In this document: piece by piece, positions 12,342 through 25,300 of the stretch
Layout of the letters: the number at the start of each line of letters is the position of its first letter
Position numbering within the stretch: the stretch's first letter is position 1
Assembly (NCBI GenBank): GCA_949317995.1
Contig: OX439049.1
Location: 9,773,395 to 9,837,394 of the forward strand
Source: Acholoe squamosa
Lineage: Eukaryota; Annelida; Polychaeta; Phyllodocida; Polynoidae
Direction of reading: 5' to 3'
Length of the DNA: 64,000 nt
Position numbers and translations under genes: made by a program
The notes under the pieces: model-generated
Seen by the model: the letters and a program-made list of their open reading frames with translations, nothing else
Told to the model about the DNA's origin: nothing
Databases searched by the model: none

Positions 12342-12487
12342 AAATTCCCTTCATGGCTGCATTTTGGAAGCTAACTTTCTTATGATTGAGCATAGGTGAA
12401 AATGAACATGACCACGATGATCGCCAGCTCGAGATACCCTTAATTCGTAGGTCACACTATGAGATAACTCATATATGAGGTTTTCTA

Positions 12488-12548
12488 TCCCCCCTTCCCC
12501 CCACACCCCACCCCCAGTCCCCTCTTCCCCCACTCCATACCCCCTCCC
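12488..12548 (-). other. G-quadruplex-prone tract
   Basis: The + strand is a run of C tracts (at least five groups of four or more). The - strand therefore has several G4+ runs with short spacers, meeting the usual quadruplex pattern. No gene link is seen. Confidence 0.4.
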
Positions 12549-13117
12549 AAGAAAAAATCTTGTACTTTATTACACTTCTTTTTCGAAACCGATTTTTTGG
12601 GGGAGCATGTTCTTTAGGGGGACGAAACACTCCGGATTGATACCGACCACTCCATATCCACACATATTATTTGTATAATTAGCATAATTATGCAGTGTCC
12701 TGGTACTTTTCAATATACATAGATATGTTCCATTGCTCCTTTGTAGAATTCATATGCTAATAATTTGAAACTACTAATACATGAGTGTGTGCAGTGTTTT
12801 GTGTTTAATTGTCTCTGACACCTAGATCCCTCACACAGTGACTGTATGTTGCGAGTTTTAATTGTCCGCAGTGATGTTTGCCAGCTTGAGCTACCCTTAA
12901 TTTATAGGTCACACTATGGAAAACTCCTATTATTAAGGGAGATATGACAGTTTTTGTATATAATGCCATTTACGCTCCCAGGTGCCTCCATTTACGCCCA
13001 CAGGCTGCCATTGCGAACTCGGTAAACAATTCATGCACCAAACCTGTGGTATTTGTAGTTGAAATGCATAGAAATAAGTATAAGCCGCTGAACAGGTGGA
13101 CATGTGAACAGGTAATA

Positions 13118-14266
13118 ATTGACTATTTGTCAGCAATTAGTCAATATATGTCAGTAATTGCTCACTATTTGTAAGCAATTAGTCAATATTTGTCAGTAAT
13201 TTCTCACTATTTGTCAGCAATTAGTCAATATATGTCAATAATTACTCACTATTTATCAGAAATTAGTCAATATGTACGTCAGTAATTACTCACTTTTTGT
13301 CAGTAATTAGTCAATAAATGTTAGTAATTACTCACTATCTGTCACCAATTAGTCAATATATGTCAGTAGTTACTCACTATTTGTCACCAATTAGTAAGGA
13401 TATGTCAGTACTTAGTCAATATATATCAGTATTTAGTCACCATATATCAGTAAATGCTCACAATTTGTCAGAAATTAGTCAAAATGGGAGATATAATTAT
13501 CTCGGTACTAGTTATAACGGTATATATGTGTAGAGGTTCTGTGTGTGCTACCCTGGGACTCAGCAATTAGTCAATACATGTCAGTATTTACTCAGAATTC
13601 ATCAGCAATTAGTCAATATATGTCAGTATTTACTCACATTTTAATGAATAAATGTTAGTTATTACTCACTAGCAATTGGTCAATATATGTTAGAAATTGC
13701 TCACTATTTGTCAGCAATTAGTCAATATATAATAGTAATTATTCATTTGTTTTAAGTAATTAGTCAAAATATATCAGTAATAATTCAATATTTGTCAGCA
13801 ATTAGTCAATATATGTTAGTACTTAGTCACTATATAGCAGCAATTAGTCAATACATGTTAGTAATTGCTCACTATTCGTAAGCAATTAGTCAATATTTGT
13901 CAGTAATTTCTCATTATTTGTCAGCAAACAATTAATATATGCCATTACTTAGTCACTATATATCAGTATTTAGTCATTATATATCAGTAATTGCTCACAA
14001 TTTGTCAGAAATTAGTGAATATATGTCAGTAATTACTCACTATTTATCAGAAATTATTCAATATATGTCAGTAATTACTCACTATTTGTCAGCAATTAGT
14101 CCATATATGTCAGTAATTACTCTCTATATATCAGCAATTAGTCAATACATGTCAGTATTTACTCAGAATTCATCAGCAATTCGTCAATATATGTCAGTAT
14201 TTACCCGCATCTTAATGAATAAATGTTAGTTATTACTCACTAGCAATTGATCAATATATTTGTTAG
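13118..14266. repeat. Degenerate minisatellite, about 21/42-bp unit
   Basis: Two alternating 21-mers, GTCAGCAATTAGTCAATATA(T) and GTCAGTAATTACTCACTATT(T), repeat over 1.1 kb. Short unrelated interruptions occur at about 13485..13560 and 13632..13665. The open frames in it (repeats of S-Q-Y-M-S-V-I-T-H-Y-L-S) follow from a unit length divisible by three and do not show a gene. Confidence 0.93.
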
Positions 14267-14462
14267 TAATTCAGGCCCACCATATTCCATCCCACCATTG
14301 AATATTGCGCTTCTCCTACTAATCTACAGTAATGGCCATATCTGCCATGACATAAACTCCCTTATACCACGATTTCTTGGTTACTCAGTGCTTTTTGGTG
14401 GCTATTCCCGACCACATATCTGTCGATATTGCACACCCTATAGGCTGTAACATCAATTTTGT

Positions 14463-14529
14463 GAGGCGTGCGGTTATCCATGGATAACCCGCACTCAGTG
14501 TGGTTATCCATGGATAACCCGCACGCCTC
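14463..14529. repeat. 67-bp near-perfect inverted repeat (cruciform former)
   Basis: GAGGCGTGCGG(T)TATCC at the left end pairs with GGATAACCCGCACGCCTC at the right. Each arm also contains the self-palindrome GGTTATCCATGGATAACC. Confidence 0.85.
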
Positions 14530-14577
14530 TCATGTCCTTCCATGTCATATGTTACATGTTAAAACCATGATAGACTT

Positions 14578-14640
14578 GACCAGGGCAGGGCTCGAACCTG
14601 CAGCCTAAGATCTCTAGTCCAATCCAATCCTGGATCCACC
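14578..14640 (-). other. tRNA-derived fragment
   Basis: On the - strand a T-arm-like hairpin GCAGG-TTCGAGC-CCTGC contains a good B box (GGTTCGAGCC). I could not fold a complete cloverleaf or find an A box, so this is more likely a SINE head or tRNA pseudogene than a tRNA gene. Confidence 0.3.
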
Positions 14641-15405
14641 ACGGGTGGGATGATTAGGAGGGCTAACCCTAAAGAAAAGGTGAAAAATAGAGTTGAGCAA
14701 CCTTTCACCCACCCCTCCCCCTCAACCCTGCCATCTATACCACTCTCGCATATGTCTACTTAAATATACGGCACTTTTCATTACATAATTCCCATATATG
14801 TCACTTGACCCTGTATGTGTTGCATCATTATGGGATTTCCCTGAGGGTTTCCTGGAATGAAGACTGGTCTCTGTACTTTTTTCCAATTAAGACAGAAAAA
14901 AAAAATTTGTATGTGGAAATCAAGATATGAAAATTCCATATAACATAAAGACAGGACACGGCCACCTATGTGAAACACTTTTTTGATTAAAATTTTTTTT
15001 TCCATATACAGGCCGTATCTAGGGGCCGTATGTGAATATATCTGTATCTATGTGGAGAAACATCCTCCAGGGAAGGTATTCTTAAATATACAAATTAAAG
15101 CCTCTCATTTATAAGCAACTTACTTATTAACTGTTGTAAAACATCTAGATTTTGACAACTCTAGGGGCTGTCAGTCAAGGGTTGTTTACAAGTTAAAATA
15201 AACCCTCCTGGGTTTTCTCAGATTATCTGAAGGCCCTGTTATTCTAGCCTGTCTTTCAAGGTTTAACGTGCTGTTTACTTTGGATAAAAGACCCTGGACA
15301 TCCTTGTATCGGTTTGGATTGATAGCATCACAGTTGTACTAACTTAGGATTAAGCCAATGACAGACTGCCAATGTAACAAACAACCTTATATAGTCCATA
15401 TTTAA

Positions 15406-15950
<545 letters not shown>

Positions 15951-16010
15951 AACACAAGCTATATTATATTTGTGGATTGCTCTGGAATTATTATATATTC
16001 ATAATTCATT

Positions 16011-16175
16011 TTTTAGCGCCTCCCACGCCACGTAGCGGCGGTACCGCGAAGCGGTACCGCGAAGCGGTACGGGAGTGCGCTATGATGATTTCATTTGCCC
16101 CATGTGATGAGGTCTCACAATACAAAATAACAGTGGGAGGCGTTTTTTTACGCGGTCACAACGGCATTTCTTGTT
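16011..16175 (+). mobile_element. GCGCCTCCC-type MITE, deleted copy
   Basis: Begins TTTTAGCGCCTCCCAC and ends near GTGGGAGGCGTTTTTTTACG, giving inverted termini. The GCGGTACCGCGAAGCGG palindrome is internal. Compared with 41305..41540 it lacks a roughly 75-bp internal segment. Confidence 0.75.
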
Positions 16176-16335
16176 TCTAATCAAAGAATTTTCAAAAATT
16201 CAAAAAACAATGGGGTCCCGAGGGTTGCCCCCAGCCTCTATGTCAATAGAAATTTTGAGAGAATGATTCGGAAGGTGCTACAGTAACCGGTATTTATACC
16301 CTGTTGCCCTTTGATAAGAGCCACAAAATGCTTTT

Positions 16336-17487
16336 ATGTAGGGTAGATCGCCCCTGACTCAACCACCAGGCATGTTGATAAACCTCAAGTCGACCACCCC
16401 ACCATCACAGATTAATCTAACAATTTAAGAGTAACACATGAGGCATATGCAAGGGATACCTACACTGCAAAAATGGTGTTTAGATCCTAAACACAATTCT
16501 AAACATATTCTTGCAACGTTTTTGTAATCACATTAATTTCCTAAACATGTTTAGCCAAACAATGTGCTTAGCTCAAGTGTTTAGAAATGTAGGTGTTTAG
16601 GTTAAAACTTTTGTGTTTAGATATATGAATTTTTGTGTTTAGGTGTTTATGAATTTTTGTGTTTAGATGTTTAAATGATTTGATGGAGATTTAAGGTTTG
16701 CAGACATGTATGCATTTAAAAAACAGAGAGATATTTTTTTTTCTCATTTACTGGGGGGGGGGGGCATCAGCAGGTATTTACTTGTCAAAGTCTCCAAAGA
16801 TGTCAGCCACAGCTATATACGTGTACATATATTACACACTGCATCAGAATGAGAGACTTGAGAAAGTACAACAGCTTGGCAGGAAGGAAATTGTCTTATC
16901 TATTCCAGAATAACATCAAATAGGTGTCAGTCATGGAGTTTATTGATTATTTTATGGTAATGATGGTGGCATGAGGTGAATCTAGTCGATTTTCTATTGC
17001 CCTTTCTATTCACATGACATTCTATGAAATAAAACCATGATAAACATGGGATTTGGGGACATTTGTCACAACAATTGATTATAACTGTGTGCAGATAGTC
17101 CAGTCAAAGGTAGTGCTGCTACCTGGTGTGGATTCAACATCCAAGTATCTAAACATATTGATGTTTAAATCTAAACACCTATTATTCAACTGTCTCAACT
17201 CTAAACATCTAAACATGTTTAGCATAAATGTTTATGTAGTTAGAATAAAAGTGTTCATTTCCTAAATGTGTAGTCGATGAGACACCTAACTGACCTATAT
17301 GTTTAGGTTTTAAACGTGTTTAGACCTAAACATGTTTAAAATCTAAACACCATTTTTGCAGTGTATTGTAGTTGATGAGGTACAACCAATTAGTTATTCT
17401 ATGTAATTTGAAAGAAGTTAACCCAGGGTGCTCGACATAGGGTACGAACATGCCTAATGGTCGAGTCAGGGGCTACTTACCCTACAT
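16336..17487. mobile_element. TIR element with long inverted ends, host of a second TIR element
   Basis: The left end ATGTAGGGTA then GCCCCTGACTCAACCACCAG is mirrored at the right end by GTCGAGTCAGGGGCTACTTA then CCCTACAT. The same termini recur at 59704..60770. A 901-bp element (16463..17363) is nested inside. No transposase is visible. Confidence 0.75.
16463..17363. mobile_element. 901-bp TIR element, CACTGCAAAAATGG ends
   Basis: Terminal inverted repeats CACTGCAAAAATGGTGTTTA and TAAACACCATTTTTGCAGTG are perfect for more than 20 bp and are flanked by TA on both sides. Subterminal regions are packed with TGTTTAG / CTAAACA motifs in both orientations, as is typical of transposase-binding subterminal repeats. 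The interior has no intact transposase, so it is non-autonomous. Family assignment (CACTA-like or mariner-like) is uncertain: the CACTG end suggests the former and the TA flank the latter. Confidence 0.8.
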
Positions 17488-17545
17488 GCCCATTAATATT
17501 GTCCCAGTGTCTAACCCCACATTCTGGTGTCCCTAGGTTCATCTT

Positions 17546-17686
17546 CAGGGGCGTAGGAAAAGGGGGGGCAGCCCCCCCCCAATAATGAGAAGGTTCCCTA
17601 TGTAAGCCTATATAAGAATATAACAGGCCCCCCTCCAGCCGAGACCCCTGCCCCCCCCCTATAAAAATTTGCTTCCTACGCCCCTG
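17546..17686. mobile_element. 141-bp MITE, CAGGGGCGTAGGAA ends
   Basis: Perfect 14-bp terminal inverted repeats CAGGGGCGTAGGAA / TTCCTACGCCCCTG, flanked by a 5-bp direct repeat ATCTT (17541..17545 and 17687..17691). G and C homopolymers lie inside each end. Confidence 0.85.
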
Positions 17687-17918
17687 ATCTTCGTTTGTTG
17701 GTCAGCACTGGTTAGTAAATGTTGGTGAGTCTACTCTAATAGCACAATAGAACTCACTGGGGCTACATAATGCATGAATCTTAAATAATGTTACCACAGG
17801 GGCTCCATTCATACATTACAACACACACACACATAGATATGAATGATGTGATTGATAACGTAGCCTGTCACCCTCTATGTGCTTCCTGATATAGACCTTT
17901 AGACCTATAACTAACACT

Positions 17919-17990
17919 CTCTTATCCTTTCTACTATAGCTACCAATCTCTTATCCTTTCTACTATAGCTACCAATCTCTTATCCTTTCA
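17919..17990. repeat. Short tandem repeat, about 29-bp unit
   Basis: CTCTTATCCTTTCTACTATA then GCTACCAAT is repeated twice with a third partial copy. Confidence 0.9.
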
Positions 17991-18429
17991 GAGTGAAGTC
18001 CCGTTCTAATGCATCCTATACAGATCAGCTGATACAAAACAGATAACATTAACAGACACACAGTCAAAGATAACAATCTTTGTCCCTTACTCGTCTCACA
18101 ATCCCTGAAACTATGGAAGGCCGGTACCGCATTGCCACTTTCCAATTGCTGTTTGTCAGTTGTAATTCATAGGGATCCATTTGTGAATCATAGTATGCTG
18201 TGGTTGCCATACATGGTGCAACCCTTCTATGGTGCGGTTATATTAGGCGCAGTAGGCCTCATCCTTATGCATAACATTCGGCTTACACGCAAGATACTAC
18301 ATAAGGAATCCTCCCTGCCTCAAATAAACTAGGAATACTCATTGCATCTAATGCACTAGGATTCCTGTGTTGTCTCAAATGTGTTAGGAATCAGGCACAT
18401 GTCATGCAGGTTTCTTGCTTGATCCGATC

Positions 18430-18690
18430 ATCCAATTGCTAATTACACTAGATTATAATGCCACTTGTGGATTGCCAATTGCAGTCATTGGCAATTGCGC
18501 ATCATAGTTGCCAATTGTCAGTTGTAAGTTACCATTTCTCACCTACGAGTTGCCAATTCAAAGTTGACAATTCAAATTGACAATTCAATGTTTGGACGTG
18601 ACAAACAGCAATTGGAACCCCATTACTGACAACTGGCAGCCTATTCAGTGGCACTTGGCAATTAGCAATTGGCAACTTACATCACCATGT
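18430..18690. repeat. CCAATTG-rich degenerate inverted/direct repeats
   Basis: More than ten occurrences of TTGCCAATTG-like words in both orientations over 260 bp, for example TTGCCAATTGCAG, CATTGGCAATTGC and AGCAATTGGCAAC. No gene. It lies 0.5 kb upstream of the SLC20 start. Confidence 0.6.
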
Positions 18691-19170
18691 CGCACCTTCC
18701 TTCCACAATCCACCTTATCAGTTCTAATCTACCTGTCCCCCAGTCCATTTGTATGTCTATCTATCTCTGACCAAGTCCTCTGGACACTAAACACTCAGGT
18801 CCTTTAAATACACACACATTAGTAAATCCTGACGCAGGACATAGCCGGACCCGGGAGGATCTAGCCACGTCATTCATTCCCCACATGCCATGGAGAAAAC
18901 AAGTTCCACCTTTTAATACTTTGAGTATTTAGAGTTCATAAACCTGAGAGCTGAGAGTCACAATAATCACTAGGAGTTCCTATCCTAAAAGGAGACACAA
19001 CCAATAGAGTCCATACCCTGAGAACGGAGATTGGAAATATCATTTGGAGTCCATGCCCTCATAAGGGAAAGTGGCGAGAGATATTTTGACTTTATATATT
19101 CCCATGGGGGAGTGATAACAGATACTTGGAGCATATATACTGAAAGCAGGCAGAGTGGCAAACAGTGAAA
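18691..19170 (+). promoter_or_regulatory. 5' flank / putative 5' UTR of the SLC20 gene
   Basis: Sequence directly upstream of the start codon. It contains weak about 40-55-bp imperfect repeats (GAGTTC/GTCC-x-TA-CC) at 18929..19080. I cannot place a TATA box or transcription start with confidence. A non-coding first exon further upstream is possible. Confidence 0.3.
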
Positions 19171-19354
19171 ATGGAGCCAGAGCATATATGGATGGTGATA
19201 GTAGGGTTTATAGTTGGATTTATTCTAGCTGTGGGAGTAGGGGCCAATGATGTTGCCAATGCCTTTGGGACATCTGTGGGAGCTAAGGTGCTCACCCTAA
19301 GACAAGCCTGTATCTTAGGGACCATCTTTGAGACACTAGGAGCTGTACTATTAG
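19171..19354 (+). CDS. SLC20: SLC20 exon 1
   Basis: Residues 1-61 plus one base of codon 62. First membrane segment and the [11 protein letters not shown] signature. ATG context GTGAAAATGG. Donor G|GTAAGG, phase 1. Confidence 0.93.
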
Positions 19355-22300
19355 GTAAGGAGAAGTTATATTAGCTTCGTTATTAACCCTTTAAAGGCTC
19401 CAGTTGCAGGAGTGCATCATGCCTATTGGTTGTCATGATACACCAATGAAGTGCCAGCGAGACTGCATTGGAGCATCATGCTGACACATTGGGGTTGATA
19501 CACAAACTCCCGGGGGGTCGGCATGATGCACCAATAAAGTGCTGGTGAGTAGTGTTGCCAGCACTTCATTGGTGCAACATGATGACCAATTGGCATGATG
19601 CATTAATGCATCAGTGGTCCCGGGCTTCCCTAGCCCACTTAAAAGGGTCTATTTCTCCTCTTTCCTATCCCCTCGGGATGTGTGTGGTGCACATATGCGC
19701 GGGCACTGACACATTCCCCCTCGGGCCTCCCTAGCCCACTTAAAAGGGTCTATTTCTTCTCTTTCCTATCCCCTCGGGATGTGTGTGGTGCACATATGCG
19801 CTGGCACCGACATATTCCTCTGTGAATTTGTGTAATATAGTTCTCGCCATGAATATGACCTTAGCTGTCGAAATGGCGTTAAACATCTATTACTCACTCA
19901 CTCACTCATGCATCAGTGGTCCATAAAGGGTAAACTGGTAATCTGCGTGTTATATATTAATATTAGATTTCAACTTCTCCGGCGACCTAGTTTGGTGGGC
20001 AAACTAAGCCTTCTCCCCTAGGTTACCATTTTGACCAAAAATCGCCGTATTCATACGCCGCTGGTGTTGGACCTACTTTGACCTCAATACTGGGTGCTTG
20101 TGGGAACCAGCATTTGCTGGTATCCATCTGCCAGGTTGAGTCACCAGGAACCAGCTAAGAAAAATAGTACCTCCCAGCATGCCTGTTTACCAGTGACGTA
20201 ATCGGTAGACTACGAACTGGGGCCAGTGTGATTAGATTTCTGACTGCTCATTATGTGTGTTTGAATCGTCCTTAGAAGTGGCATTCTTCCGTGTACATTG
20301 GCCCAGAGACAGAAGATATTGTAATTAAAACCAGCCACGGTTATATGTCCGATGCAATTATAATTAATAACTCCAGTTAGGGATAATTAGGAAGAACTGT
20401 TTGAATTGGTTATTAAATTATTGTCTATTGTAGATCATCTATTGCAGATCATGGGATCATCTATTGTAGATCATGGGAAGTAGTCATGAGGTTATTTTTT
20501 TAATCAGTCTTTTGAAGATATCAAGTCCCGTGCACTGCTGCACTGCTTCTGGTATTTCGTCCCACAGCTTAATCCCTCTGTACAGAGGGCTTTTTTTTGT
20601 AGTGGCCAGTTCTTGATCGGCATGTCCTGAATTGTACTTTCCTATCTCCTCTTGTCCATATATCTCTTATCAGTAGGGCATCTACACATTTTGACGTTTT
20701 CCACATCATGACAAGCAGTTGCCTTCGCCTGCAGGGCCTGAAATTTTGCCATTTGCTATTGTCTTGTGTCTACGATGATTTATGTATGCATAGAGCTATT
20801 TCTTAATTTTGGAGGGTTTATGCAATCTGTACAGTTTTTGTAGTAGGCTAGGTTGATGTATACAGTCAAAAGCTTTGGAGTAGTCGATATAGGTTGCTAT
20901 GGTAACATTTCCCTCATCATGGGCACTGAACAGATCTTCAAAGACCTCCATGACAGCGTCGGAAGTGCAATGACCTTCACAGAATCCATATTGGTGTTTA
21001 TGCAGTAGATTATTTGCCTCCAAGTGACTTATTAGTAAACTGTGAACCAACTTCTGTAACAGCTTTCCAGGGAGTGGTAGTAACTTATAGGCTGCCGATT
21101 TTTAATATTTGTTAGGTCCCCTTTATTTGGTATAGGTACTAGCATGCCTGTGGACTAGTCTTCAGGGAAGGTTCCAAATTCAATAGAATTTCTGAACATT
21201 AACACGACATGATCAACAAGCAGTAGCATTGCATCCTTTAGTGGCTTGCTCCCAATTTCCGGTATGCCAGAAGATTTATCGACACTGATTTTTTTATGAG
21301 TGCTTCCACAGTTTCATGTGTAATCATGCTTGCAACATCAAAGTCCACATCAATACCTAATTGGTCATAGTCAAGTATGTCTGCATCTACAATATCTGCG
21401 GGTATTTGTTTAGTCAGATCATATAGCCCACTGCCTATGGTAGCGAAGTAGTCATTAATAAACTCTGCAGTTTCCATATGCGGCACTTGTTTACCATCAT
21501 TACTCGGTGAGATAATGCAGTGACGGGATCTGGGGTTAATTTTACCATTCAGTTCCTTCCAGAACCTTTTAGTGGCCGTACTGGGGGATATCCCGTGATC
21601 CAACAGCAGAAGAGACTTTCTTTCTTTCTTTCTTGTGTTCTCTCTCTAACTCTCCCTCTCTCTCTTGCTTCTTTTCTTTTCTGTTCTGCTTTACTTCTCT
21701 CACTGATGGTGGGATGGGGTGTTTATACCCTTGTAAATGAACTCTGGGCCCTCTGTGAAGTCATTATGATTCAGTGCCAAGTCACCAAACCCCAACTCTG
21801 TTGACCCACAAATTTGTTGGTGTTGGCCTTGAGATAGTCTGGTTCATATGAGTGTATTGTTCTATGGAATCATCTACTCTAATAGTGATAGAATCTTCCA
21901 AAACAGTTTACAAGTAAATAAAAACTAGAAGAGAAAAACTGCCTACAAGATATCAGTATTGTACAATATGTGCAGCAGTAGTTAAAAAGAAACAAACAAA
22001 TGATAACTATTCCTCAAAAATATGAATTTATGTTAGTCCACTCTGGTCTATTCCTCAAGCAGATGTCTTTCTTTTTAATTAAGGAACACTTTTCACAACA
22101 ACAACAAAAAGAAAGTAGAGGATGAAATCTGTGTGCCTTAATTGAGTATGATTCTTGTATGACTCAGCCACTAACCAATTATTGTGAATTTTTGAATTTC
22201 CCAATTGCTCAAAGATGAACCGTAGTAGTCCGTATAAGTGCATGCTTATTGATTTTGCTACCTCTGTGCCCCCAACCCCTATTTGAGACAAATGCTTATT

Positions 22301-25300
22301 TGTCGTTTTTAGTGCTTACGATTGATTTGGATACCAGTTTACCCGCAGTGCTTAATCGAGACCCAAGTGCCTAAAACGGCTATTGCGGTAATCATTGTCA
22401 AAGTGGTTGGTTCAGCAGCAGCCTGATTTAGCACCAATCTTATGTGTATGGCTAATAGATGGGTGGGCATTTTATCTCTTTAAGTGTTGTTAATGCATTG
22501 GTGCATCATGCCAATTAGTCCTCATGATGCACCAATGAAGTGCTGGTGAGCACATAATTATAAACAGCATGCCAACCCTCTGGAAGTGTATCAACCCCGT
22601 AGGGTCGGCATGATGCATGAATGTAGCACTGGTGAGTTACACACCAGGGCTGCATTCATGCATCATGCCGACCGATGGCCATGATCTATTAATGCATTAG
22701 CGGCCCTTAAATGTTTATGTCTCAAGGTTAATATAGCCTAAAGCGCCCTTGGTTCTGTTCCATCAAGTCATCAGCTAAGTGGGATGCAGCCAGCAAACAT
22801 TGAGAGGGGAACAAACAGGAGGGTGTTGCACATAGGGGAAAGGGTAGTTTAGCCAAAGAAGTGCCTCACATGCAGCAGTTATACTTTCTTTTCAGTCCTG
22901 ACTTTTTGCCGTGTTGTCATGTCAGGCAGGTATAAGTAAGTTCCAATGAAGATGATAGTTACTCAAAACACTAAATGAGAGTCACACAGTAAGGTACAAG
23001 CTTGTGCAGTACACACTATTTTTTTAACAAGAAATGCGGTTGTGACTGCGTAAAAAAATTCCTCCCCCCGTTAGTGTCGGTATACCAGTGTTTGATGACA
23101 TGTCTCATAAAAGCAGACATAAAGAAGATTTCACAATTATCAATTTCTCTATTCAGTAATTTTGTATTGTGAGACCTCATCATATGGGGCAAATGCAATC
23201 ATCATAGCACACTCCCGTACCGCTTCGTGGCGTGGGAGGCGCTAAAAAAAGGCAGGTGGTTTTTCAGTCTAATGTGGGGAGTACAAGTTTATGGTGAAGC
23301 AGAGCTTGCCTTTTAAGCGTGAGGTGGTACCTACTTAGTGCTCTCTTTAGCTAATGTGCAACAGCCTCCTGAGTGGCTTTTGCACTTACTTCATTGGAAG
23401 TAGGTACATGTACTTAGATTCTGATGTTCGAGACAGCCCTCCCTTAACTGCAGATGCATTAATGCATCCTGCCCATTGGTCATCTCGATGCCTGAATGCA
23501 GCCCTGGCGGGTAACTCCCCAGGATTACATTCATGCATCATGCTGACCTTAGGGGTTGATATATACCCACAGGGTCGGCATGATGCATCAATGAAGTGCG
23601 GGTGCAAAGTCTCGCCAGCACTTCATTGGTGCATCATGACAAACAATGAGCCTGATGCATTAGCGGCCGTATATTAGCGATCAAAGATTGCTTTAAGATG
23701 ATTAAAGCCATAGAAATGATGACATTCATCAACTTTGATTTCTGCTTTAAGTTGCCGAAATCATGGACTGAAATCCTAGCTTTTTGGGGGTCACATAGGT
23801 GGACGGTAAGGAATTATTATAGATAATTATGTCAGACACTGATTTTCTATTTTCATTTTTTGGGATGTGTTTATTATCAGCAATACATGGTTAGATGCAT
23901 TTAAATGCCGCCAGAAACAGACCCGTTTTCTTTACTAAGTTTTTTGATATGGTCAAAGCTTTAGTCTAGAATCATCAATGTTCTCCAGAAAGGTTTAAAG
24001 CCCATGAGTTCCTGTTTCATTTCAAAGTACAATAAAGATACTGATGGCCTAAGTTGTTTTTTCTTCTTGGCCAGCCAAGTATAACCCAGGTCACTTTCGC
24101 AGGACCCAACCTGGTTAACCGTGTGACTTGATCTAGTACATCCGGGGTGTAGCTGTGCTGTACACACGATGGGTACAGCCGTTCGACTGGGTTAACCGGA
24201 TCAGGGCATGCGAAAGTGGCCTTGCCAGGGCAACATAAATTTCCGTATCATGCTTGATTCAGGAAAATGTGACACAATGCATGAACATAGCTCCACTAGG
24301 GCTGCATTCATACATCATGTCAACAAATGTGAATGATGTAGCTATACATAATCAAACTCTTGGAGTATCAAATGTTAATGACTAGGCCTATATGATATTA
24401 TTGTTAATTGCTTACAGGTGCGAAGGTGTCGGACACGATACGTACAGGTGTCATTGATGTGAAGGAGTATCAGGCGGAACCGTCCTTATTCATGGTGGGA
24501 AACGTCTCAGCACTCTGCGGTAAGTCTCTTTTAGAACATATTCACTTTAAGAAATGGCTGTCAAATCTATCAGGAAATCATTTCTAAAGATTGTATGACT
24601 AGACCCCTTCAGATCGTAGTGGAATCCCTCACTCTTATGCTCTGCATCTAGTAGTCATTAATGATTGAGCCGGAACAACTATTATAGGTGCTGATCATAC
24701 AGAGCAATCGCACGGCATTACCTTCAATCGCTGCTCTAATTTTGAGGCTTTCAAATTGTAGTGGCTGTGTTCACTCATGCCATCTTGAGAAATGCCCTCT
24801 AGGAATCCCTGTAATCTGCACATTAACCATGAAAAATAATGGTGAAACCTTTGTCCCAAGCTGTTGACAACATTTCTTTTTTCCTTGTTGTTGCATAATA
24901 TGAAACGTTTATAAACGTTTATCAAAGCTGAAGTACTGAATTTGAGTAATAGCCTTTTCATTTGAGCCAATTTGCAAAAGGAAATTAACCTGAGAATCAC
25001 ACATACTGGTCATTGTTATTGAAGTTTATTAAACACTTCCGTCCCAATAAAATGGGTCGCTTTTTTTGCCCACCAAAGTTATCTGGGGTGCGCTAGAACG
25101 CAAACAATATTTTTTTCTTCTTTTCATTCCTACTGCATCACTCACAAGCATGAGTGTTCTCTGTGTACAGGAAACATGTTTGTCCAACAGAACCATATGG
25201 TGTACTGGTACAGGTTTTATCAGATTACAGGTGTTATCTCATGAAGGTAGTAGGAATCCTACAGGGATGGGAAAGTACAATGAACCTTATATAGCTATCC

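Noticed and set aside
13318-14229. Repetitive S-V-I-T-H-Y-L-S protein frames; also considered as a CRISPR array
   Set aside because: The unit is a 21/42-bp AT-rich minisatellite with no unique spacers, in animal DNA. Not CRISPR and not a gene.
14578-14640. Functional tRNA gene on the - strand
   Set aside because: A good T arm is present, but no A box, acceptor pairing or full cloverleaf could be found.
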